Positions 46,455 through 55,323 are shown, numbered from the stretch's first letter. The stretch: DNA of 64,000 nt from Halobacillus ihumii (GCF_902726645.1 NZ_CACVAO010000001.1:806001-870000); one strand, 5' to 3'. Notes: a model not told the origin generated them from the letters alone. Translations and numbers: made by a program.

Positions 46455-48046
46455 CTACTTTATTTCAATACCACTTTGTTTCAGTAGATGCTTTATTTTT
46501 TCAAATCCTTCATTTCTAAATTCTTCAGGCATTATAGGTATAAACGTATAGTCATTCAAAGTAGCATAGAATTCAATCTTTCTGTCAGTCTTTTCTGTAT
46601 ATCCCCTGTATTTATTACTTCGATATAATCCAAAATACTCGAGAATAAATGTTTTGTTTCCTTGCTTAATTATCCAATCTGGAATATACACTTCTCTTTG
46701 CAGGTCATTAGTAAACCGTTTTCCCTCTCTATTTATTTCTGTATTCATTAGACTATCGATAAGAAAGTTATGAATGGTCAGTTCTTCTTTAGAGTCACAA
46801 ATTTGTCCGTCAGAACCCATTAACAAATTGAATTCTTCTGGACTAAATTGGTACTCAGGAAATGATTCCATAACCCAAAGGTGGAATTTACTATCATAAT
46901 GACGATCCACCATACTTATAAATCTTGGGAAAAACTTTCTAAAATAAGCGCGTGTTAAATGTGGAAAATCCTTTCTAGTCAAATTCTTTTTAGCACAAAA
47001 ATTGCGCAAAGCTGAAATACGGTTTTCTTTACTATACCAATACCTATTCGGGACCCTTTGAAAATCAGTTACATCAAACATGCCGGGATAAAACTCAGTG
47101 ATAATTTCTATCGGAGAACCATGATAAACATCTAATAGTCCAGATAATCCATTCTCTTTTAAGAATTTCTTAGTTACAAATTGAGGAATTTTATCTGAAG
47201 AAATATTGTTTCTTTGAAGTAGATCTTCTATAGCTCTTTTACCGTGCTCGATACTTTTCCAATAACGGTTTGGCTTATTAAACATGTTCACATTGAACTG
47301 ATCTGGAAACAGGAATAATATAAATTTTGACGGCGATCCATTATGATACTTTAAAGCGGTGCCGAACTTATACTTAATTAACATCTGTTGGGTTACTTTT
47401 TCAGGGGCATCTTCAAATGAAATACATTCTATTTTCAACATTTCAATAAACTGTTTACTTAACAATTTTTTATTTCTACCATATCCGTTAGGAACACTTC
47501 TAAAATCTGTATGTGTGAATTCATTCGGGTATAGAGCGTTAATTAATTTAAAAGGAGAATCTCCCCACCTTTTTAGTGATTAGAAAATCCCCACTCTATT
47601 AACCTTTCACAAGTTACAACTTTAGGGATATCCTTAAACTCTAATCCATTTTGTTCTAGGCAATACTCTAAACGACTCCTGATATTTTCCGTCTTGCTCC
47701 AATAATCCACTGGAACCCTAACAAAGTCAAATTCATCATATTGATTTGGATAAACAAACATAATTAATTTCCGGATAGACTTAAAACGATTAAGAGCACC
47801 CCAAAGCTTATAATCCTTTATTATTTGCCTGGTGATTTTAGGAATCTGTTCTGTTAGAAGATTTAACTTCACCTCAAGCACGAAACGAACAATGATAATG
47901 CAATTTCTATCCAGCTGCCAAGTCCCTTTAGGAAATGCCTTTTTCTCCCCATTTAAAATTCTATTATACACTTCTATTATTGGATCAAGAATTAAATACT
48001 GACGTCCTATTTGATGACTCTCCTCTGTTCGGTTCACATTAATCAC
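46455..48046 (-). pseudogene. Tandem-repeat PD-(D/E)xK-type nuclease gene, broken by one frameshift
   Basis: Two readings form one ~530-residue protein. The first (48046-47573, 157 residues) stops at TAA; the second is open from 47579 to 46455 in the -1 frame. Five repeats of 72-74 residues run across both, with landmarks IPK/IPQ-x-VT...YP-x-x-F...(V)PNRYW. Repeat spacing across the break is 221 nt, one base short of 222, so a single missing base explains it. After the repeats comes a nuclease-like domain (KEELTIHNFLID, VYIPDWII, FILEYFGL, KTDRKIEF). The gene is visibly AT-rich compared with its neighbours. The GTG start at 48046 is weakly supported. The family is not one I can name. It could be a homing-type, repair or defence enzyme. 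Confidence 0.8.
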
Positions 48047-48054
48047 CCGCTACT

Positions 48055-48084
48055 ATTATACCACAGACTACGAACGTGCGTTCT
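48055..48084 (-). promoter_or_regulatory. Promoter with LexA-type box for the repeat-nuclease gene
   Basis: A perfect -10 TATAAT (48055-48060) lies ten bases from CGAACGTGCGTTCT (48071-48084), which matches the Bacillus SOS box CGAAC-N4-GTTCG at all but the last base. The box covers the -35/spacer region, as expected for repression by LexA. Confidence 0.72.
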
Positions 48085-48095
48085 AATTAAATCAC

Positions 48096-48134
48096 AAAAA
48101 AAAGAAACCCTAGCATAAAACTAGAGTCTCTTTT
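48096..48134 (-). terminator. Intrinsic terminator of hag
   Basis: AAGAGACTCTAG and CTAGGGTTTCTT (minus strand) pair around a TTTTATG loop and are followed by a run of eight T, just after the hag stop at 48148. Confidence 0.9.
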
Positions 48135-48147
48135 AAAAAAATTTGAG

Positions 48148-50143
48148 TTAACGTAATAGTTGTAATACCCCCTGAGGCATTTGGTTTGCCTGTGCCAGCA
48201 TTGCTTGAGAGGCTTGAGCAAGGATCGACGCTTTAGTTTGTTGCATCATTTCTTTCGCCATCGTGCGAACATTTACTTTCATAAATGACCAGACTATATC
48301 TTCACCCTCTATTTTCTAGTAGGGGTCGGGCACTTCGGATTCACAATGCTGATGCACATTGCTTCACCTACGGATTTCATCATCATAGCTTTAAGCTTTA
48401 GATGGTTTATCCTAGTCGTTGAACCTTCTCCAGTCTTTCGACACAGGAGCTTGGATGCTGATTTCCCAACCCTTCCTTTTTTTAAAACCATCACGCCTGT
48501 TGTTTCCAACTACATTGTGGTAAGAAAAGTTCTAAGGGGTTTCCAGCAATTCACCCGATTATACTCTCTAGCCGTTACCAGCTAGGACGACTGTGCTTGT
48601 CACTGCCTATGCAGCTAAAGCATAATCTACGTCGCGGATACGTGATTCAGCTGCTGTTAAGTTTTCAGCTGAAGTACCTAGGTTATTAATAGTGTGATCT
48701 AAACGGTTTTGGTACGCACCCAGTTTAGAACGTTCAGATGAAACAGTTTCAATGGCATCATTGATAGTAGTAATTGCTGCAGATGCACTGTCTTGTGAGG
48801 TAACATCAATACCACTGACACCAAGGGCAGAAGCTCTCATGTCTTTAATAGAAATATTCATTTCTTGCCCTTCATTGGCACCAATTTGGAAATTTAATGT
48901 ACCATTACTATCAACGCTTATTGTATTTGATGCAGATAATCCGGATAGATCTTGACTTACTTCAAATTTAAGCCCCTCTGCATTTCCATCTTCAATTGTA
49001 ATTATATTCCCTTGCGCCGAAAAATTGGAAAATCCCGAAGATCCTACAATTGAAGCATCTGTACCTGAATCAGTCGCCATACCTGCAAAGTTACCTGTTG
49101 CTCCAGCAATTTCTATTTTAGAAGAGCTTCCTTCACTTTCAGAAGTAAGTACTAAATTATCTGAACCATCAATGGACGCTGTAACTCCTAAACCTGCATC
49201 GTTAATAGTTTTTATTACAGTGTCAGCAGACTCTCCACTCGCAAAAGAAAACGATGTACCATTGATAGTTACTTCACTATCAGCAGTTAATGTACCACCC
49301 GTAGCTGCAGTATTTGCTGTTGCAACTGCTGCTGTTGCTGCAGTTACATCAGTAATTGCAATCGTGGCACCAACTGTTGTATCACCCGTACCCCCAACTA
49401 CTTCAACTCCAGTTAGATTTGCACCAACTGTTCCAGCTACACTAGCGCCGCCATTAATCAATTTTTTCGTGTTAAATTCAGTAGTATTACCTATTCTGTC
49501 AATTTCGCTCGTTAATTGGTCAATTTCCTTTTGGATTTCATTTCTATCTGCATCAGTATTTGTATCGTTACTTGCTTGAACTGCTAACTCACGCATACGT
49601 TGAAGAATAGAATGAGTTTCGTTCAACGCACCTTCAGCTGTTTGAATAAGAGAAATCAATTATTGTTATCGCAATGGCTTTTTATCCACTGCTTCTTTAT
49701 GTTTCCATAAAGTTCAGATCATATCTTCACCCTAAATCAGGGTGCCCCGCGCTCGTGGGCAGCTTATTGGTACGGTTCCTCACTACCTGATCGTTACACC
49801 TTCCTAACTACTTTTCACCGATTCATTAGGCTTGGCTCGGTATTGCCCACCATCCACCTACAGGTTGGTTTGGGGTTCCACCGAATTCACGGAGTGTTCA
49901 TCTAAACATTACTGCTTAGAGCGGCATTTCTAGTTTACCATCTTGCGCATTAGTTTGCGCTTGCTCCAACCCACGAATCTGACCACGCATCTTCTCAGAA
50001 ATCGCTAGACCAGCTGCATCGTCTGCTGCACTGTTAATACGAAGACCTGAAGATAACTTCTGCATAGATTCAGATCTCATGTCATTTGCTTGTCCTAGCT
50101 GACGGTACGTATTAAGTGCCGCAATGTTGTGATTAATTCTCAT
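48148..50143 (-). CDS. hag: Flagellin, split into three exons by two group I introns
   Basis: The exons, read on the minus strand, are 50143-49937 (69 codons, MRINHNIAALNTYRQL...TNAQDG), 49656-48625 (344 codons, ISLIQTAEGALNE...AAESRIRDVD) and 48261-48148 (MAKEMMQQTKASILAQASQAMLAQANQ..., stop). Joined they give a 450-residue flagellin with conserved D0/D1 ends and a Ser/Thr/Ala-rich variable middle. Both junctions rebuild the usual flagellin text, NAQDG-ISLIQT and RDVD-MAKEM, without gaps. Without splicing each intron brings in stop codons, so no full filament protein could form. AAGGAGG lies nine bases before the ATG. A sigma-D promoter and CsrA-type leader sites precede it. Confidence 0.93.
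48262..48624 (-). ncRNA. Group I intron 2 in hag (363 nt)
   Basis: Core elements in order on the minus strand: P (AATTGCTGGAAACCCC) and Q (AATCAGCATCCAAGC) pair TGCTG/CAGCA as P4. R (GGTTCAACGACTAGG) and S (GAAGATATAGTCTGG) pair GACTA/TAGTC as P7. A P9 stem CATTTAT-GAAA-GTAAATG precedes the 3' end. The proposed 5' site follows the U of GAT, which forms a U.G pair in a TTATGC/GCATAG P1; the 3' site follows G before ATGGCG. The ends are set by the exon text and could move a few bases. It carries no convincing protein gene. Confidence 0.92.
49657..49936 (-). ncRNA. Group I intron 1 in hag (280 nt)
   Basis: P (GTGAATTCGGTGGAACC) and Q (CAATACCGAGCCAAGCC) pair TCGGT/ACCGA as P4. R (GTAACGATCAGG) and S (GAAGATATGATCTGAAC) pair GATCA/TGATC as P7. 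A P9 hairpin CTTTATG-GAAA-CATAAAG follows. The 5' site is after GATGGT, where GGU pairs with GCC of the intron (U.G at the site); the 3' site is after G of AATTG. It carries no open reading frame of note. Confidence 0.93.
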
Positions 50144-50172
50144 GTTAAAATTCCTCCTTGAATAGGTCATCC

Positions 50173-50184
50173 CACGTCCTTGTG
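50173..50184 (-). promoter_or_regulatory. CsrA-type binding hairpin in the hag leader
   Basis: CACAAGGACGTG on the minus strand puts GGA in the loop of a CAC/GTG stem and matches the CsrA core ACARGGAYGU. A second GGA lies in the hag ribosome site AAGGAGG. B. subtilis CsrA represses hag through two such sites. Confidence 0.7.
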
Positions 50185-50242
50185 AGATGCTGTTTGATTA
50201 CAAAACAAAAGCCGGCCGACTTTGTAATGTGGTACATTACTT

Positions 50243-50269
50243 ATATCGGACGACTTCCCCTTGAGTTTA
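50243..50269 (-). promoter_or_regulatory. Sigma-D promoter of hag
   Basis: TAAA, 15 bases, TCCGATAT on the minus strand: one mismatch from the sigma-D consensus. The -35 overlaps the csrA stop codon. Confidence 0.92.
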
Positions 50270-50503
50270 ATCTTTTTTAGAACTTTTTAGCTGCTCCAGC
50301 AAGTTTTCCGAGAACATTGTCGCTTCCTTGTTTTCCTCTTGAATCGCCGCATATACTTCTTGCCGGTGAATCTCCACATGTTTCGGTGCATCGATCCCGA
50401 GTTTCACCTGCCCGCCTTCTACCGACACAATCTTTAGCTCAATATCATCACCAATTCGGATGGACTCACCAGCTTTGCGATTAAGGACGAGCATGCTGTT
50501 CAC
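50267..50503 (-). CDS. csrA: Carbon storage regulator CsrA
   Basis: The 78-residue protein begins [23 protein letters not shown] after a short M-N-S lead, and shows the CsrA core [21 protein letters not shown]. It binds GGA motifs in mRNA; in Bacillus its main target is the hag leader. The extra residues at the start (MNSMLVL) mean the true start may be the second ATG. It overlaps fliW by 23 bases, and FliW is its protein antagonist. Its stop overlaps the hag promoter. Confidence 0.96.
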   Translation of the reverse strand: MNSMLVLNRKAGESIRIGDDIELKIVSVEGGQVKLGIDAPKHVEIHRQEVYAAIQEENKEATMFSENLLEQLKSSKKD

Positions 50504-50933
50504 CGCCTTTTCCTTGCCCCAGCAGCCATCTAGTCTGATAGTTATCTTCCGCTAAAATGACTTGCTTCGCCTTTCCATTATGTACATTCACTAGTATTGG
50601 CGCTTGCAAGTTCAATGTTGAGTCATGAAAAGGCTCCCTTAATGTCACTACACTATAAACCGCTACATCCTTCGGTTTCTCAATCCCTAATTCAATCTGT
50701 GCTCCGTCTCCAATTTCAAATTCATACGTTTTTTGAAATAAGTAGGGGTTCGTTACAATCAGGGACACGTTTTTGTCCTCACAGGATTGCAGTGCGTAAT
50801 AAATTCCCGCTTCATCAACCGGCAAAAGCACAAAAGTATGATAGCTCTCAAACCCAGGCAATCCCTGCTCAAAATGAACCATTTCTTTCTCTTCGACCTC
50901 TACCGTTCCAAGATACTTTGTTTCTACCTTCAT
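50481..50933 (-). CDS. fliW: Flagellar assembly factor FliW
   Basis: The 150-residue beta-barrel protein has the FliW motifs [36 protein letters not shown] and [14 protein letters not shown]. FliW binds flagellin or CsrA, sensing cytoplasmic flagellin and relieving CsrA repression of hag. It lies seven bases after yviE and overlaps csrA. Confidence 0.96.
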   Translation of the reverse strand: MKVETKYLGTVEVEEKEMVHFEQGLPGFESYHTFVLLPVDEAGIYYALQSCEDKNVSLIVTNPYLFQKTYEFEIGDGAQIELGIEKPKDVAVYSVVTLREPFHDSTLNLQAPILVNVHNGKAKQVILAEDNYQTRWLLGQGKGGEQHARP

Positions 50934-50939
50934 CTCTCA

Positions 50940-51491
50940 TCACACTTTCCAATCAATTTGAATATCTGCATATCGCTGCATATAAATATCAACATTCCCA
51001 GGCTGATACGAAATGTCCGGCTTGCGAGGTTCCACTGTAATAATCGGTTCTTGAGGTTCCACAGATATATCCACTTCTGCCGGCGTATAATTAAGATCAA
51101 CCAATTCATAAGCCGGCCTTCCCCCCGGCTGAAGCGTAAACTCATACTTAGCATTTTGCTTCGCATGAGCGGCAATCGGATTTCCTCCATCCTCGATCCG
51201 CATCAGTTCGTCCCCTTCGCGAGAAACACGAGCAATCCCCTCCAGCCATATTTGCCTGGCGTCGCTCACTAACTCATCTGCTCGTGCGAACACGTTTTTC
51301 AAATCAAGATTATGCCAGGCTTTCGTTTGATCTATCGTTAGCTTCCCAGGACGAGTCTCGATCGTCATTTGCGCTTTCGGCTGCTGAATGGATTGTGCAG
51401 CTTTATGCTGACGAATCGTTTGCTGCCCTGGCACAGTCCTGATTCCAATTCGAGCATCTGTCGATTGAAGTTGGAGCTGAGGTACAGACAT
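50940..51491 (-). CDS. yviE: DUF6470-type flagellar-operon protein (YviE)
   Basis: The 183-residue protein starts at the ATG at 51491 (MSVPQLQLQSTDARIGI), seven bases after GAAGGAGG. It shows the YviE pattern of short strand repeats, with QPKAQMTIETRPGKLTIDQTKAW near the start and VDISVEPQEPIITVEPRKPDISYQPGNVDIYMQ near the end. The function is unknown. Its position between flgL and fliW is the same as in B. subtilis. Confidence 0.88.
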   Translation of the reverse strand: MSVPQLQLQSTDARIGIRTVPGQQTIRQHKAAQSIQQPKAQMTIETRPGKLTIDQTKAWHNLDLKNVFARADELVSDARQIWLEGIARVSREGDELMRIEDGGNPIAAHAKQNAKYEFTLQPGGRPAYELVDLNYTPAEVDISVEPQEPIITVEPRKPDISYQPGNVDIYMQRYADIQIDWKV

Positions 51492-51528
51492 TCCGACCCC
51501 TCCTTCCAAGAAAACTGGCTATAAAAGG

Positions 51529-51554
51529 AGACTGCCTCAATGGAGAAGCAGTCT
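51529..51554 (-). terminator. Hairpin between flgL and yviE
   Basis: AGACTGC and GCAGTCT pair around a 12-base loop and are followed on the minus strand by CCTTTTATAG. It touches the flgL stop and may act as a weak internal terminator that lowers downstream expression. Confidence 0.5.
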
Positions 51555-52429
51555 TATCTTAGAAAATCCATCAATGTCGGCTGAATAATACGTGATCCAA
51601 CTGCTAACGCTGCCCGATGAATACTTTCCTGCGTTTTTAAGTTCGTTATTACTTTCTCAATATCAGCATCTTCATTCTCAGACATCATTTTCGTAGCACT
51701 AACTTCCTGTGCCTCAATTCGATCTTCAATCAATTCCACCCGATTCATCCGAGCCCCGAGATCGGCACGTTCATTGACAATGTTATCGATGTGCTGATCG
51801 AAGGTACCAAGAAAGTCACTAAGCTCTTCATCACTGCCATCACCTTCTAACGCATCAGCAAACGCTTCTATGTCTTCAAACAGCTTCTGGCCAAAAACAG
51901 GTTGTGGATTGACATTCACTTGAATTTTCACCCCAGCTGAAACCTCAATTTGAACAGGCGTTTGGGTACTATCGACTGTAAAATCAGTCAGATCAACCGG
52001 TGCTTCCGTCGTATTCGCTCCGTTAAAAATGTACTTGTCATTCACTTTCGTGTTCGCAATCGTGCCAAGATGCTCTTTTAACTGCCGAATCTCTTTGGCA
52101 ATGTTAGCCCGCTGCCCGTCTTCATATGTCCCATTACTTGCCTGAACCGTAAGCTCACGGATCCGCTGCATCGCCTGCGTAGCCTTATCCAGCGCAGCAT
52201 CACTATTATCCATCCAGTTATGTACCGTCCCGATATTTCGTTTATACTGCTGAACCTCGCTCAGCTGTGAACGATAGTTAATCCCTTTCATCGCTACCAC
52301 CGGATCGTCAGACGGCTGACTTATTTTCTTCCCCGTATAAAGCTGTTCCTGATACTTTGCCATCTGGCTGTAACTGTTGCTCAAGTTGCGAAGCATATTG
52401 TTCGTTAACATTCCCTGGGTTACACGCAC
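51554..52429 (-). CDS. flgL: Flagellar hook-associated protein 3 FlgL
   Basis: The 291-residue flagellin-like protein begins MRVTQGMLTNNMLRNLSNSYSQMAKYQEQLYTGKKISQPSDDP and ends with a helical segment, as do the hook-filament junction proteins. It joins FlgK to the filament. It lies 11 bases after flgK. Its text RIRELTVQASNGTY is shared with flagellin, but the variable middle is short. Confidence 0.95.
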   Translation of the reverse strand: MRVTQGMLTNNMLRNLSNSYSQMAKYQEQLYTGKKISQPSDDPVVAMKGINYRSQLSEVQQYKRNIGTVHNWMDNSDAALDKATQAMQRIRELTVQASNGTYEDGQRANIAKEIRQLKEHLGTIANTKVNDKYIFNGANTTEAPVDLTDFTVDSTQTPVQIEVSAGVKIQVNVNPQPVFGQKLFEDIEAFADALEGDGSDEELSDFLGTFDQHIDNIVNERADLGARMNRVELIEDRIEAQEVSATKMMSENEDADIEKVITNLKTQESIHRAALAVGSRIIQPTLMDFLR

Positions 52430-52440
52430 GGGCTACTCAC

Positions 52441-53985
52441 CTACCTTCCCATTTGATTAATAATTCGATCAAGCATTTCGTCGACTACCGTTATATTTCG
52501 AGCCGCTGCATTATACGCATGCTGGAATTTAATCATATTGGTCATTTCTTCATCTAAGGAAACCGCGCTGACCGATTGACGCTGTTGATTAACAGAAGCA
52601 CGTAACGTGGCTGCGTTGCTTTCCATTCGGTACGCTTCCTGTGCTTCGACCGCCATCGTTCCAATGATGGATTCGTAAAACGTGCTGACCGACGTTTCTT
52701 CTCCTAGTATTGCAGAAGCCTCATCCCGTACATCTGCTAACTCACCAGCATTAGCACCATTCCCGGCCAATTCCCCATTCGCTGCGGCAATATGATCGGA
52801 ATCGTTTTTAATCTCTTCCGTTAAATCCAGAGCACCAGCTAAACCGCGCACGACTCCATTTTCGTCAGTAGACAATGACACATCAATCTGGAAAAATTCA
52901 GGCGGCTGCGTACCGTTTTCCATCGAGTTCAACGATTCACCACTAGTTTGTACCGCATTAAAAGCTGTCGCATAGGCTGTAGCCATTTTATCCAAATCAT
53001 ACTGCATAGCCTCATAAGTACCTTTAGCTTCACCACCGGCCATATAGCCGCCAGACTCAATCAAGCCTGTTAACTTTCCTTGTGAAGAAAAGTCTTCTAC
53101 CTGGTAGGTCGCCGTTCCCACTGTGATCGACTCAGCAACGGGGGTACCGTCAGCAGGATAATTAACCGTAACTTCATTCACCGTATTATTCGCGCCATTG
53201 ACTAATGTAGAAGCAGGCGACAACGGCTGACCCCCGACACCAACAATTGAAATCGTCGCTTTCCCCATCGCTAACGGGTCAGCAGATTTCGGTGTATCTT
53301 CATAACTGACGTCAATATTCACAAGCCCCGACATTTGATCAATTAAACGATCCCGCTCATCATACAAATCGTTAGGCACATAACCATGCGGCTCAACCTC
53401 AGCAATCTGCTGATTCAAATTATTAATTTGATTCGCAAGGGAATTCAATTCTTTAGTCGTCACGCCAACTTCTGTTTTAATATCATTTTGCATTCTATGT
53501 ATAGTACTAGATAAATAATTAAACGTCTTCGCCACCGCCAGCCCGCGCTGAACAACCACATCACGTGCTCCTGAGTTTTGCGGGTTAACCGACAAGTCCT
53601 GCAGCGATTGCCAAAATCGGTCCATCGTTTTTGCCAGACCACTGTCAGACGGCTCGTTCATCACAGATTCTAAGCGTCCGAATGCATCCGAACGGGCTTC
53701 ATAATAACCTGTTTTACTGGTCTCGCCGCGAAATTGATCATCTAAAAAACCAACTCGAATCCGTTCAATCGATCCAGCCTGAACACCGCTTCCCATCTGC
53801 CCCGGAATCTCTGGGCGGTTCCGCGATGCTGCCGGAAACGGTCCCGTTTGTTCAAAATTAACACGCTGACGCGTATATCCGGGTGTATTGGCATTGGCAA
53901 TATTGTGTCCTGTAGTATATAAAGCCGCTTGCTGGGTGAAAAGCCCGCGCTTGGCCACTTCTAAACCGTGAAAGGTTGAAACCAT
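52441..53985 (-). CDS. flgK: Flagellar hook-associated protein 1 FlgK
   Basis: The 514-residue protein starts MVSTFHGLEVAKRGLFTQQAALYTTGHNIANANTPGYTRQRVNFEQ, the flagellar rod/hook N-terminal motif. It ends with the conserved C-terminal helix DEEMTNMIKFQHAYNAAARNITVVDEMLDRIINQMGR. It forms the first junction zone between hook and filament. It lies 20 bases after flgN. Confidence 0.97.
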   Translation of the reverse strand: MVSTFHGLEVAKRGLFTQQAALYTTGHNIANANTPGYTRQRVNFEQTGPFPAASRNRPEIPGQMGSGVQAGSIERIRVGFLDDQFRGETSKTGYYEARSDAFGRLESVMNEPSDSGLAKTMDRFWQSLQDLSVNPQNSGARDVVVQRGLAVAKTFNYLSSTIHRMQNDIKTEVGVTTKELNSLANQINNLNQQIAEVEPHGYVPNDLYDERDRLIDQMSGLVNIDVSYEDTPKSADPLAMGKATISIVGVGGQPLSPASTLVNGANNTVNEVTVNYPADGTPVAESITVGTATYQVEDFSSQGKLTGLIESGGYMAGGEAKGTYEAMQYDLDKMATAYATAFNAVQTSGESLNSMENGTQPPEFFQIDVSLSTDENGVVRGLAGALDLTEEIKNDSDHIAAANGELAGNGANAGELADVRDEASAILGEETSVSTFYESIIGTMAVEAQEAYRMESNAATLRASVNQQRQSVSAVSLDEEMTNMIKFQHAYNAAARNITVVDEMLDRIINQMGR

Positions 53986-54005
53986 ATGAACTCTCCTCTT
54001 CTATC

Positions 54006-54497
54006 TTATGCCTTCGAATCAAATACAGAGCGCTTTTGCTCAGCGTCCTGAGAAGACGTGCCATAATTCATATTCGTTAAGGACGGCTGCAGCATATCTA
54101 AGGACATCGTAATGAACTGTAACGATTGCTTCGTCAGCTCGGCATTTAACACTTCCTGCTGTTTCAAATCAGCCAGCACAAGAATGAAAGCATCATAAAC
54201 CTCCTGCAGACGATCCCTCTCCTGTCCTTCCGCAGTCTCCAACATCTCAGAAACAGTTGGAGCCTCACCAGCAAATCCTGCCGACTCCGCCCAGGCTGCT
54301 GCACTAGCCATCCGCTGCTTCTCAACCGTATTAATTCCTTGGACATGCTTCCGCTCCTGGACAAGAATATCCTGCAGTGCTTCCGTATCATTCGATTTCA
54401 ATATTTCCGTCTTACGCGTCGACAAGGCAAGCAGACTTTCATGAAGCTGTTGCAATCGCCCCATCTGCTCTATGATGCTATCGATCGTCACAGTCAT
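54006..54497 (-). CDS. flgN: Flagellar export chaperone FlgN (YvyG)
   Basis: The 163-residue all-helical protein (MTVTIDSIIEQMGRLQQLHESLLALSTRKTEILKSNDTEAL...) fits the FlgN family, which escorts FlgK and FlgL to the export gate. It lies directly between flgM (six bases) and flgK, as yvyG does in B. subtilis. Confidence 0.92.
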   Translation of the reverse strand: MTVTIDSIIEQMGRLQQLHESLLALSTRKTEILKSNDTEALQDILVQERKHVQGINTVEKQRMASAAAWAESAGFAGEAPTVSEMLETAEGQERDRLQEVYDAFILVLADLKQQEVLNAELTKQSLQFITMSLDMLQPSLTNMNYGTSSQDAEQKRSVFDSKA

Positions 54498-54503
54498 TCT
54501 CCT

Positions 54504-54773
54504 TTATCCCTTTTTCGAAAAGAAGTCAATCATCTTCTTAGCCGTTTCACTCGAATCCACCTGATACTTACCGCTGTTGACAGCCGCCTTAATCTCATCC
54601 ACATGCTTCTGGCGAGCCTCATTTTTCTGCTCAGACCCTTGAAGTGCCTTACCCTGGTGAGAAATTTCGACCTTATCCCGCTGACTCTGCATTTGCCTTT
54701 GCACGTCAGGCTGCTGCGTTATGTGCTTTTTATAAGGGTTAAAATTAGAATGGTTTGGACCATTGATCTTCAT
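54504..54773 (-). CDS. flgM: Anti-sigma-D factor FlgM
   Basis: The 89-residue protein begins at the ATG at 54773 (MKINGPNHSNFNPYKKH) with GAGAGG eight bases upstream. Its C-terminal half (RQKHVDEIKAAVNSGKYQVDSSETAKKMIDFF) is the sigma-binding FlgM domain. FlgM holds sigma-D until the hook is complete. A sigma-D promoter directly upstream gives the usual feedback loop. Confidence 0.94.
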   Translation of the reverse strand: MKINGPNHSNFNPYKKHITQQPDVQRQMQSQRDKVEISHQGKALQGSEQKNEARQKHVDEIKAAVNSGKYQVDSSETAKKMIDFFSKKG

Positions 54774-54808
54774 TTCATTCACCTCTCGTTCAAAAATCAT
54801 TACTTTAT

Positions 54809-54835
54809 TTATCGGAACGCTTCCTTATATGTTTA
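54809..54835 (-). promoter_or_regulatory. Sigma-D promoter of flgM
   Basis: TAAA, 15 bases, TCCGATAA on the minus strand: perfect -35 and spacing, with two mismatches in the -10. It overlaps the end of yvyF and lies 36 bases before flgM. Confidence 0.82.
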
Positions 54836-55261
54836 GCCTTTATCCTGCTTAACCGAATAATAAGTCACCTGACCCATATCGTCCTGCCTACTACGCTTCT
54901 GAAGCTGCTCCAATTCATCATGCTTTTGGACCCCTCGATCAATTTCATAGCGGCACCCATCACAAAGACGCCCCTCACGAATCTGCGCCCCGCACTTCTC
55001 ACAATCATACGTCAACTGAGGAAACTGAGCCGGATGAAGACGCTTAGACTTTACAAAACTTCGAATCCGCACCTCCTCCACACCCGTTTCCTCAACAATC
55101 TCTTGCACATTCGCTGTCCGATTCCGTTTTTTACGCAAAAACGCATACACCACCTGAAAATCACGCTCCTCTTGCTTCACACAACTCGGGCAAACAGAAG
55201 CCGCTCCCCTCATAAACAATGCATGGCACCTCGGACAATTCGCTAAATCAGTCATCTTCAA
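54833..55261 (-). CDS. yvyF: Flagellar operon zinc protein YvyF
   Basis: The 142-residue protein has two zinc-ribbon-like sites (CPRCHALF...CPSC near the start, CEKCGAQI...CDGC near residue 105) around a short helix-turn-helix-like region (VQEIVEETGVEEVRIRSFVKSKRLH). This is the YvyF family found between comF and flgM. It may be regulatory; the exact role is not established to my knowledge. Confidence 0.9.
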   Translation of the reverse strand: MKMTDLANCPRCHALFMRGAASVCPSCVKQEERDFQVVYAFLRKKRNRTANVQEIVEETGVEEVRIRSFVKSKRLHPAQFPQLTYDCEKCGAQIREGRLCDGCRYEIDRGVQKHDELEQLQKRSRQDDMGQVTYYSVKQDKG

Positions 55262-55323
55262 ACTTCCTCCTGTATACCTCTTTTTCTATTATATCGGCAA
55301 ACTCCCAATAATCCAAAGAGCGA

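Noticed and set aside
46455..48046. Programmed frameshifting in the repeat-nuclease gene
   Set aside because: The stop codon comes before the A-run, and there is no X-XXY-YYZ slippery heptamer or stimulatory hairpin at the break. A single-base deletion is simpler.
48309..48509. A 66-residue basic reading frame inside hag intron 2 (METTGVMVLKKG...)
   Set aside because: It runs over the structured intron core (R and Q regions), lacks a ribosome site and shows no LAGLIDADG, GIY-YIG or HNH motif, so it is probably chance.
49025..49579. A 184-residue plus-strand frame opposite hag exon 2
   Set aside because: It is the mirror of the Ala/Thr/Ser-rich flagellin middle and has no ribosome site or family similarity.
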